DNA of 5,653 nucleotides, taken from positions 1 to 5,653 of the forward strand of contig SSGY01000094.1 of assembly GCA_008017145.1 (NCBI GenBank), in the 5' to 3' direction. The notes under the pieces are model-generated. The model was not told the origin of the DNA, did not search any database, and was given only the letters and a program-made list of their open reading frames with translations. The position numbers and the translations under genes are program-made. The stretch comes from Neisseriales bacterium (GTDB lineage Bacteria > Pseudomonadota > Gammaproteobacteria > Burkholderiales > UBA11063). This document shows, piece after piece, positions 1 to 5,340 of this stretch (positions within the stretch are counted from its first letter, which is position 1; each line of letters opens with the position of its first letter).

Positions 1-30
1 AATCTGAGCCAGGATCAAACTCTTTCGTTT
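1..30 (-). rRNA. rrs: 16S ribosomal RNA, 5' end only (partial)
   Basis: Read on the minus strand, positions 23 to 4 give AGAGTTTGATCCTGGCTCAG, the near-universal conserved start of bacterial 16S rRNA (the 27F primer site). In E. coli this block begins at mature nucleotide 8, which places the mature 5' end near position 30. The rest of the gene runs off the left edge of the window. The preceding sequence carries a promoter, a boxA and hairpins, as expected for a genuine rrn operon rather than a fragment. Confidence 0.96.
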
Positions 31-322
31 TAATCCGTGACTTTTTGAGTCTGAATCTCTTATGCAGAGATTCTAAGTGGCTTGCGCCACTTTCGCTAGA
101 CGTCGATAAAAGCACATTTCTGTACTCTATCTATTAATTTCTCAATATTCGGTTTCCCGTTCGACTTCTAACTATCTGTGTCTAATCTTATCTCTAAGAC
201 CAAACTTTTTTCGTATTTCTTCAATACACTGATAGCTAGATGCCTCACATTTATTGATTGTTTTTCTTGTTAAAGATCTGTTTTAATTCCGTTTTTCGGA
301 TGCCGTCTCTTCGCGGCAGAAC
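31..322 (-). other. 16S rRNA precursor leader (407-nt gene-free stretch 31-437 begins here)
   Basis: This is the transcribed spacer between the predicted rrn start point (about 319-322) and the 16S 5' end. It holds no convincing ORF. Hairpins seen directly are: arms 75-81/86-92 (7 bp) closed on the minus strand by a GCAA GNRA tetraloop; arms 53-60/66-73 (8 bp, 5-nt loop); arms 39-42/48-51 (4 bp); and, near the 5' end, TGCCG/CGGCA arms at 301-305/313-317 (a 7-nt loop when read on either strand). A boxA lies at 267-278. rrn leaders usually help pre-rRNA folding and RNase III processing. The partner strand of any long processing stem would lie beyond the 16S gene, outside the window, so I cannot test it. 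No second promoter (P2) is evident. Confidence 0.8.
267..278 (-). promoter_or_regulatory. boxA-like antitermination element of the rrn leader
   Basis: On the minus strand the sequence is GATCTTTAACAA, closely matching the rrn boxA consensus TGCTCTTTAACA. It lies about 40-50 nt downstream of the predicted start point and about 240 nt before the 16S gene. In proteobacteria, boxA RNA binds NusB-NusE (S10) and makes RNA polymerase resistant to Rho on rRNA operons. Position and sequence both fit. No boxB was identified. Confidence 0.75.
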
Positions 323-325
323 GGT

Positions 326-355
326 ATTATCACACAACCAAGCGATAACAGTCAA
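326..355 (-). promoter_or_regulatory. Sigma-70 rrn promoter with extended -10 and GC-rich discriminator
   Basis: On the minus strand the -35 is TTGACT (350-355, 5/6) and the -10 is GATAAT (326-331, 5/6), separated by 18 bp. TGT immediately before the -10 gives an extended -10 (TGn). The bases after the -10, ACCGTTCTGCCG, are GC-rich, as is typical of stringently controlled stable-RNA promoters. Upstream (356-380) the sequence is A/T-rich with A-tracts and could serve as an UP element. The predicted start point is about 319-322. No other promoter of similar quality is visible between here and the 16S gene. Confidence 0.8.
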
Positions 356-437
356 ATCTTTTTGTTGATTTTTTAGGATATTTTTAAAACAACCTTAGTA
401 TTTCTAGTAAATATGTTTAAATTTAACAAAGGATTAA

Positions 438-1211
438 CTACAATATCACGTAAACAAAGTAGCCGATCATTTCATGAAGAATTTTTGTAGTTTGTTCTGA
501 TGCTGCATTACTAGGTACTATTTTTTGCCACCAAATAAGATCATTAATTAAATAGTCATCCCATGCAGGATATGCAAGGGCAGAGATTCCATATTTATCG
601 AACAACGCCAATGAACGCCACATATGCGAAGCTTGTGTTACTAAAATCACCTTATGAATTCCTAACTCCTCAAGTTTAAGTGCTGTATATCTTGCATTCT
701 CATTCGTATTCAATGATTGTGATTCCATAATACTGATGTTTGCTAACGAATAATTATCTTTAAGGTAATTGCTCATTCCTTCAGCTTCGCTATTAACCCC
801 ATCAGTCACTCCACCTGATAAGATTAATGGTAAATTAGGATTTTCAAGAGCAACTTTTGCCGCCGTGCGAACGTTTAATAATGAAACCCCATCTACACAA
901 GCCTCAACCCTCCCAATATCATCAATACATGAGGTAACTCCGGCACCCAATACCACTATCGCTTGAGGTTTAATCTGCAACTTATTGTAGGGAGAATCTA
1001 ACTTGGGGTAAATTAAAGCTGTTAATGCTTTGGCAAATAACGGAGTGTATTGAATATAGGTAATTATTAGCCCACAACACAAACAGATTAAAATTGCGCG
1101 CCGCTTTCGCCAAAATATCGCACCTAAGACAATAAAAATCCAAAAATTAACTGGAGGAGTTAGCCAGAACTGAGCAAATTGATGAATATTGGCAGAAGAA
1201 AATAAACTCAT
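438..1211 (-). CDS. Membrane-anchored DUF218 (YdcF/ElyC-like) protein, copy 1
   Basis: A 257-residue protein. The N-terminus has two hydrophobic segments (about 21-35 and 38-56) split by a basic WRKRR, predicting an anchored protein. A DUF218 domain follows from about residue 82. Family motifs seen are VVLGAG (86-91), LSGG (131-134) with a nearby acidic SEAEG, NTNENA (168-173) and VTQASHMWRS (191-200). The order and the length (about 255 aa) resemble E. coli ElyC, an envelope factor linked to peptidoglycan and the undecaprenyl-phosphate lipid carrier. The C-terminal KIVPS...HE.IGY also resembles ElyC. The catalytic activity of this family is not well established, so I give no symbol. The gene starts 3 nt after the stop of copy 2, with only a weak GGA upstream, so translational coupling is likely. 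No hairpin terminator is seen before the rrn promoter downstream. Confidence 0.88.
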   Translation of the reverse strand: MSLFSSANIHQFAQFWLTPPVNFWIFIVLGAIFWRKRRAILICLCCGLIITYIQYTPLFAKALTALIYPKLDSPYNKLQIKPQAIVVLGAGVTSCIDDIGRVEACVDGVSLLNVRTAAKVALENPNLPLILSGGVTDGVNSEAEGMSNYLKDNYSLANISIMESQSLNTNENARYTALKLEELGIHKVILVTQASHMWRSLALFDKYGISALAYPAWDDYLINDLIWWQKIVPSNAASEQTTKILHEMIGYFVYVIL

Positions 1212-1214
1212 AAG

Positions 1215-1973
1215 CTAAAATCCAACATCGTAGATGTAACCAAAAACCTCATGTAAAACACTTGATGTAACCATCATCGCATTAGCTGTTGGAACAAACC
1301 ATAGAATAGGTAACTTATAATAACCCAATGAATAAAATCCAGTTGGTGCCGCAATTACTTTTATTCCATTACGTTCAAATAATGCACCAGCTCGCTTTAT
1401 GTGACTTGCAGAAGAGACTAAAATTACTTTAGAAATACCATATTGTAATAATATCCGAGAAGTGTATTTGGCATTTTCGCTGGTAGTTTTAGAGTCTGGT
1501 TCCAAATAAATCGGATTTTCTACTTCAAATTCATTTTGCAAAGCTTTTTTCATTAAACTAGCTTCAGAATCCTTGGTATCAATAGCACCGCCCGAAACGA
1601 AGATAGGTAAATCTGGGTTTCTTTTAGCAAGGAATGCTGCGTAACGAATTCGTATAAAAGTATCACTATTTGATACCGCATTTACATTGTATTCCCCTGC
1701 ATAAGTATTTACCCCACCTCCAAGCAGAACAATTGCTTGTGCCTGATTTAAACTTGACAGCTGCATTGGTTCAGGTGATAGCCAACGGTTCAATTTATAT
1801 GCAAAATACGGAGTTGATTGGAGATATAAGCTAAAGCAGCCAATCAGCAATATAATCCACCCTTTTGTGCGGTGCACCTTGAAAAAATATGCGCCAAGTA
1901 CTATAATAATTAGCGAATTAAGCGGAGGCAGTATAAAGCTCTGCAGTAAACGGTGTAAGAAAATTGTTATCAT
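1215..1973 (-). CDS. Membrane-anchored DUF218 (YdcF/ElyC-like) protein, copy 2
   Basis: A 252-residue paralog of its downstream neighbour with the same layout. Two hydrophobic segments (about 12-31 and 38-51) are separated by a basic FKVHRTKG, followed by a DUF218 domain. Motifs are IVLLGGGV (81-88), VSGGA (126-130) followed by DSEAS with E137, TTSENAKY (163-170) and VSSASHIKRA (186-195, H191). The C-terminus ...FVPTANAM...LHEVFGYIYD matches the neighbour's end. It is probably an inner-membrane protein of the ElyC-like envelope-biogenesis group. An in-frame TAA lies two codons before the ATG, which fixes the start region, but no Shine-Dalgarno sequence is visible there. It is the first gene of a likely two-gene operon and is divergent from phaB across 91 bp. 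Confidence 0.88.
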   Translation of the reverse strand: MITIFLHRLLQSFILPPLNSLIIIVLGAYFFKVHRTKGWIILLIGCFSLYLQSTPYFAYKLNRWLSPEPMQLSSLNQAQAIVLLGGGVNTYAGEYNVNAVSNSDTFIRIRYAAFLAKRNPDLPIFVSGGAIDTKDSEASLMKKALQNEFEVENPIYLEPDSKTTSENAKYTSRILLQYGISKVILVSSASHIKRAGALFERNGIKVIAAPTGFYSLGYYKLPILWFVPTANAMMVTSSVLHEVFGYIYDVGF

Positions 1974-2004
1974 ATTTTATTTTGCGGTTTATTTCATAAA
2001 AAAG

Positions 2005-2034
2005 TTGGTCAGAATTTAAAAATTTTGATTTAAT
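2005..2034 (+). promoter_or_regulatory. Candidate phaB promoter
   Basis: In the 91-bp AT-rich gap between the divergent genes, TTGGTC (2005-2010, weak -35) is followed after 18 bp by TTTAAT (2029-2034, 5/6 match to -10). This leaves a leader of roughly 25 nt before the phaB ATG. AT-rich sequence gives many chance matches, so this is tentative. The promoter for the leftward DUF218 pair must lie in the same gap, but I could not pick one. Confidence 0.35.
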
Positions 2035-2052
2035 TAGCAATATTTTAACTTA

Positions 2053-2058
2053 AAGGAG
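2053..2058 (+). promoter_or_regulatory. phaB ribosome binding site
   Basis: AAGGAG sits 6 nt before the ATG at 2065. This is near-consensus Shine-Dalgarno sequence and spacing. It fixes the start and suggests efficient translation, in contrast to the DUF218 genes across the gap. Confidence 0.85.
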
Positions 2059-2064
2059 CGCACT

Positions 2065-2823
2065 ATGGCGAAAATTGCATTAGTTACTGGTGGTATGGGT
2101 GGTATTGGAACAGCAATGTGTAAAGGTTTGGCTCAAGCTGGACATAAAGTAGTGACTACTTATTTTGTTGATGGTTATGATCCACAAAAATGGAAAGATC
2201 AAGCAGATGCTTGGGTTAAACAAATGAAAGCTGAGGGATTTGATGTTGCTGCTTACCCTTGTGACGTTGCTGATTACACATCTTGTGAAGCTGCAGTTGC
2301 ACAAATCAAAAAAGATTTAGGTACTGTTGATATCTTGGTAAACAATGCAGGAATTACCCGTGATTCAATGTTCAAAAAAATGGGCAAAGATAAATGGGAT
2401 GCTGTTATGCATACTAACTTGGATAGCGCATTCAATATGTGTAAGCAAGTTTTAGACGATATGGTTGAAAAAGGTTGGGGACGTGTAATCAATATTTCTT
2501 CAATCAATGGTCAAAAAGGTCAAGCAGGTCAAACTAATTACTCTGCAGCCAAAGCTGGTATCCATGGTTTTAGTATGGCATTGGCACAAGAAGTTGCAAA
2601 AAAAGGTGTTACTGTAAATACAATTGCACCTGGATATATTGCGACTGAAATGGTTATGGCAATTGATGAAGAAATTCGCAATAAAATTATTGCAGGTATC
2701 CCAATGGGACGCCTTGGTAAACCTGAAGAGATTGCAGGTTTGGTAACTTATTTGGCTTCTGATATCTCTGGTTTCATGACTGGCGCTGAATTAGCAATCA
2801 ATGGTTGTCAACACACTATGTAA
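2065..2823 (+). CDS. phaB: Acetoacetyl-CoA reductase (NADPH-dependent SDR), PhaB
   Basis: A 252-aa classical short-chain dehydrogenase that should reduce acetoacetyl-CoA to (R)-3-hydroxybutyryl-CoA for polyhydroxyalkanoate synthesis in the cytoplasm. Motifs are the cofactor loop TGGMGGIG (8-15), NNAG (93-96), N118, and catalytic S146, Y159 and K163 in YSAAK. PG at 189-190 is followed by YIATEM. The blocks SSINGQKGQ and MALAQEVAKKGVTVNT are characteristic of PhaB rather than of FabG, the main alternative. It is about 6 residues longer than the Ralstonia eutropha enzyme (246 aa as recalled), with the extra length around residues 40-58. Residue 154 is Ala where the Ralstonia enzyme has Phe (GQFGQTNY). 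No phaA or phaC is adjacent. The gene has its own ribosome binding site and terminator and appears monocistronic. Confidence 0.93.
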   Translation: MAKIALVTGGMGGIGTAMCKGLAQAGHKVVTTYFVDGYDPQKWKDQADAWVKQMKAEGFDVAAYPCDVADYTSCEAAVAQIKKDLGTVDILVNNAGITRDSMFKKMGKDKWDAVMHTNLDSAFNMCKQVLDDMVEKGWGRVINISSINGQKGQAGQTNYSAAKAGIHGFSMALAQEVAKKGVTVNTIAPGYIATEMVMAIDEEIRNKIIAGIPMGRLGKPEEIAGLVTYLASDISGFMTGAELAINGCQHTM

Positions 2824-2841
2824 GCATGTGCTTTAATAGCT

Positions 2842-2869
2842 AAAAGGTAGTCTTAGGACTACCTTTTTT
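2842..2869 (+). terminator. Intrinsic terminator of phaB, probably bidirectional
   Basis: A perfect 11-bp stem (AAAAGGTAGTC at 2842-2852 with GACTACCTTTT at 2857-2867) encloses a TTAG loop and runs into six Ts (2864-2869). It lies 19 nt after the phaB stop. The complementary strand also gives a stem followed by four Ts, so it probably also ends leftward transcription from the convergent protease gene, which stops at 2906. Confidence 0.92.
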
Positions 2870-2905
2870 CAATACTGCTAGCCAAGTTGCTATTGAAGAT
2901 AAACT

Positions 2906-4042
2906 TCATATACCATTGGTTACACAATTGGCAATACCACCATTATTACAAGCAGCCACTGGATCCGTACTATATAAAATTGATTGTACCCAGTCGTAAT
3001 ATGCTGAAACATTGGTTGAACCATCAGGCAAAAAACTATAAAACGTACCACAAACATCTGATGGTCCATACGTATGTTCTGATAGTAATAACCAGTGTGA
3101 GCCATTCCAAAATAAATCACCACCGCCGGAGTCACCGCCGCAGATCAATGAAGTATAACCATGTTGTCCAAACCCACCATTATTATAGTAACTATTATAA
3201 AGGTAGTGATATCCTATTGTATCTTGTTGCCAATACTGATAGTTAGCGGTATAGTACATCACTGCACAATCTGAACCAACCGTACAACCTGAGGGCATAT
3301 CACCAATTGGCGTTTGTGTATTAATTCCATAACCAATCGATAAGACCGGTGCCATAGTGTAAGTCTGTGGATATTGTGTGGCTGGTACAATTTGCGGGTA
3401 AGATTCAGGGTCGGCGTATTGACCAACCACTTGAATAATGGCGATATCATTTCCTTGACCACCGCTAGCGCCTTCTTGTGGAGTAAAGTTTTGGCATTCA
3501 CCGCCTATGGCAAATGAGCCATTATAACAGTAATCTTGCCGTAAATATATTGCCTTAACATCATAATTAGCATCCCAGCTATGTAAACTGGAACCAACAC
3601 CATGATAAATCCTGACATCACTAGTAGCCATCAAATCATTATGATTTAAATTTGTAGGCGAACTTTTAGAAATAACAAAACAATGTGCAGCACCAATTAA
3701 AAAAGTAGTGTTACTTTGCGAATCATAGTATACTGGAGTAGCCGAACAAATTGAGCGCTTAAGGTGAACCAAAGCGCTCAAATTAGCAATTGCTGATTCA
3801 TCATCACTGCCATATGCAATTTGAAACGCAGGTAGGTTACTTGGCCAGAATGAACTTGGATAAGATTGGGTCAAACCTGTAGGCTGCCCCAACTCACTAT
3901 AAGCTATCCCCATGTAGTTACCTAACGGAGCATATGGCGAGGGAGGAGTCGGATCATTTTGAAATCCACCTCCACCACTACTTCCACCGCCACAAGCAGC
4001 CAAGCAAAGCAAACCAATTAAACCACACACAACGTTTCTCAT
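2906..4042 (-). CDS. Secreted lipoprotein serine protease, chymotrypsin (S1) family, copy A
   Basis: A 378-aa predicted lipoprotein. A signal peptide with lipobox LAAC gives acylated Cys17, followed by a Gly/Ser linker and a Pro-rich stretch. The protease domain shows H120 in GAAHC, D199 in GNDIAII and S305 in CGGDSGG, the full S1 triad in the right order. Ten cysteines (99, 121, 172, 183, 253, 259, 301, 331, 365, 373) suggest five disulfides, including the standard pair flanking the catalytic His and the pair C301-C331 near Ser. The residue at chymotrypsin position 189 is Leu299, so trypsin-like Lys/Arg specificity is unlikely. Gly after Cys17 fits outer-membrane sorting. I chose ATG at 4042 because it gives a 17-residue signal ending at Cys17, exactly as in copy B. 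A GTG at 4048 would add two residues but has no ribosome binding site. The substrate is unknown. Confidence 0.9.
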   Translation of the reverse strand: MRNVVCGLIGLLCLAACGGGSSGGGGFQNDPTPPSPYAPLGNYMGIAYSELGQPTGLTQSYPSSFWPSNLPAFQIAYGSDDESAIANLSALVHLKRSICSATPVYYDSQSNTTFLIGAAHCFVISKSSPTNLNHNDLMATSDVRIYHGVGSSLHSWDANYDVKAIYLRQDYCYNGSFAIGGECQNFTPQEGASGGQGNDIAIIQVVGQYADPESYPQIVPATQYPQTYTMAPVLSIGYGINTQTPIGDMPSGCTVGSDCAVMYYTANYQYWQQDTIGYHYLYNSYYNNGGFGQHGYTSLICGGDSGGGDLFWNGSHWLLLSEHTYGPSDVCGTFYSFLPDGSTNVSAYYDWVQSILYSTDPVAACNNGGIANCVTNGI

Positions 4043-4058
4043 ACTCACCCAAGCATTT

Positions 4059-4087
4059 TATATAACAAATCTACGTAGTTTATTCAA
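4059..4087 (-). promoter_or_regulatory. Candidate promoter between the two protease genes
   Basis: On the minus strand TTGAAT (4082-4087) and TATATA (4059-4064) are 17 bp apart, each matching 4/6 of the sigma-70 consensus. The expected start near 4052 would leave only about 10 nt before the ATG at 4042. The spacer contains the 8-bp palindrome CTACGTAG (4071-4078). The copy A gene could therefore be transcribed on its own as well as from upstream. The evidence is modest in this AT-rich 52-nt gap, and no terminator is visible in it. Confidence 0.35.
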
Positions 4088-4094
4088 GAACCCT

Positions 4095-5261
4095 CTATCC
4101 GTTGGTAACGCAATTTGCAATGGTTCCATTTTTACAGTTCACAGCCGGAGCAGGATCTTTGATAATTGATTGAATCCAGTCATAGTATGCAGAGACATTA
4201 GTTGCAGCATTTGGTAAATAACTGTAAAAAGTACCACATGCACCACTAGGACCATAAGTATGCTCAGATAACAATAACCAATTTGTTCCATTCCAGAATA
4301 AATCACCACCACCAGAATCACCACCGCAAACTAGTGAAGAATATCCTGTACCATATTTTGATCCATAGCTAGTATCTGCATAGAAGCTATTATACAAATA
4401 ATGATACCCGGTGGTATCCTGCTGCCAGTATTGATAATTAGCAGTATAGAACATTATTGCACATGTACTACCCGCCGTACATCCTGCAGGAAGATCGCCA
4501 TTTGGCTCTTGAGTATTATAGCCGTAACCAATAGACAAAATTGGTGCCGCGCTATAAGTCTGTGGATATTCTCTAGCTGGTACAACTTTTGGATAAGATT
4601 CAGGATCTGCATACTGACCTGTAACTTGAATTATTGCAATATCATTTCCTTGTCCACCAACTACGCCATCATTCGGTGTGAAATTAGGACACTCACTACC
4701 ACTTGCAAAAGTTGCATTGTAACAATAATCTTGACGTAGATATACTGCAGCTACTGGGTATGTACCCACCCATCCTTTAGCCTTACTTACTCCATTATAA
4801 ACTGTTAATGAAGAAGTAGATATTAAGTTACCAGCGGATAATGTCGTTGGAGAAGTCTTCGATTGTACAAAACAATGTGCTGCTCCAATCAAGAAAGTCG
4901 TATTACTACTTGACTCATAGTAAACCGGTGTTGCGGAACAAAGAGCACCGCTCATATTAACATAAGCTGCCAAATTTGCAATCTGCGACTCGCCATTATT
5001 CCCGTAAGCAATTTGTAATGCATTATGCAAATTATTTGGCCAGAACGCACTTGGATAACTTTCGGTTAATCCTGTTGGCTGTCCCAACGCAGAGTAAGAT
5101 TTACCATAATATGTGCCAGGTGTCGGGTATGGTGATGGAGGTGTTGGACTATCACTAAAATTTGGATCAACAGGTTGAGTGGGTGTTGAGCTGCCGCCCC
5201 CACCGCCGCCACAAGCAGCTAAAGCAAACAAACATACAACCCCAATTAGTTTTTTCTTCAT
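4095..5261 (-). CDS. Secreted lipoprotein serine protease, chymotrypsin (S1) family, copy B
   Basis: A 388-aa paralog of the gene 52 nt downstream, roughly two thirds identical by eye along the whole length. MKKK followed by a hydrophobic stretch and lipobox LAAC gives acylated Cys17, then a Gly-rich linker and a Pro/Thr-rich segment to about residue 50. The triad is H129 (GAAHC), D207 (GNDIAII) and S316 (CGGDSGG). The ten cysteines of copy A are all conserved (108, 130, 180, 191, 261, 267, 312, 342, 376, 384). Position-189 equivalent is Leu310. The main differences from copy A are the loop about 139-170 after the catalytic His and a three-residue longer loop just before the Ser motif (about 295-308). 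Both could alter specificity. The start is supported by AGGGGA 6 nt upstream. The protein is probably anchored in the outer membrane; the substrate is unknown. Confidence 0.92.
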   Translation of the reverse strand: MKKKLIGVVCLFALAACGGGGGGSSTPTQPVDPNFSDSPTPPSPYPTPGTYYGKSYSALGQPTGLTESYPSAFWPNNLHNALQIAYGNNGESQIANLAAYVNMSGALCSATPVYYESSSNTTFLIGAAHCFVQSKTSPTTLSAGNLISTSSLTVYNGVSKAKGWVGTYPVAAVYLRQDYCYNATFASGSECPNFTPNDGVVGGQGNDIAIIQVTGQYADPESYPKVVPAREYPQTYSAAPILSIGYGYNTQEPNGDLPAGCTAGSTCAIMFYTANYQYWQQDTTGYHYLYNSFYADTSYGSKYGTGYSSLVCGGDSGGGDLFWNGTNWLLLSEHTYGPSGACGTFYSYLPNAATNVSAYYDWIQSIIKDPAPAVNCKNGTIANCVTNG

Positions 5262-5267
5262 AAATTA

Positions 5268-5273
5268 TCCCCT
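5268..5273 (-). promoter_or_regulatory. Ribosome binding site of protease copy B
   Basis: AGGGGA on the minus strand lies 6 nt before the ATG at 5261. It is a good Shine-Dalgarno match and settles the start. Copy A has no equivalent and only a short GGTGA close to its ATG. Confidence 0.75.
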
Positions 5274-5277
5274 GTAT

Positions 5278-5315
5278 AAAAAAGTAGGTATGCTATATTA
5301 TACACATACCTACTT
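5278..5315 (-). terminator. gltA intrinsic terminator-like hairpin with embedded -10 box
   Basis: On the minus strand, 25 nt after the gltA stop, AAGTAGGTATG (5305-5315) and CATACCTACTT (5282-5292) form a perfect 11-bp stem around a 12-nt loop, followed by a run of Us through 5278. This is the form of a Rho-independent terminator, although the stem is only moderately GC-rich and the loop is large. The loop contains a perfect TATAAT (5297-5302). The 79-nt gap is the only place for the protease promoter. The -35 at 17-18 bp spacing is poor (TTTAAT or ATTTAA), so a regulator or this inverted repeat acting as an operator may matter. Confidence 0.65.
5297..5302 (-). promoter_or_regulatory. Candidate -10 box of the protease copy B promoter
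   Basis: A perfect TATAAT on the minus strand predicts a start near 5290 and a 5' leader of about 29 nt containing the AGGGGA ribosome binding site. No good -35 hexamer lies at the right distance. Both arms of the 11-bp inverted repeat flank the box symmetrically, which is a common geometry for a repressor operator. This is inference from position only. Confidence 0.45.
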
Positions 5316-5340
5316 ACGAATTAAATAAATTTATCGTAAA

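Noticed and set aside
296..322. Hairpin-rich segment considered as a tRNA or small RNA gene
   Set aside because: It shows no cloverleaf, T-loop or anticodon arm. It falls right after the rrn start point and fits the 5' end of the leader transcript.
2065..2823. Alternative assignment of the SDR gene as fabG
   Set aside because: The SSINGQKGQ and LAQEVAKKGVTVNT blocks and the absence of neighbouring fatty-acid synthesis genes favour PhaB, although FabG-like side activity cannot be excluded.
2887..3246. Plus-strand open frame of 119 codons rich in His, Tyr and Asn
   Set aside because: It is antisense to the conserved C-terminal half of protease copy A. Its composition reflects the opposite strand, and it starts just beyond the phaB terminator without a promoter or ribosome binding site.
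4045..4056. Three-codon reading frame ATG CTT GGG TGA just before the copy A start, as a leader peptide
   Set aside because: It is too short to distinguish from chance, has no ribosome binding site, and no attenuation structure surrounds it.
4401..4739. Plus-strand open frame of 112 codons inside protease copy B
   Set aside because: It lies wholly antisense to a gene with clear lipoprotein and S1 motifs, is Cys/Ile/Thr-rich with no domain, and has no ribosome binding site.
4095..5261. Recent duplication or gene conversion between the two protease genes
   Set aside because: Aligned stretches differ at many third-codon positions even where the protein is identical, so the copies are not recently homogenised.
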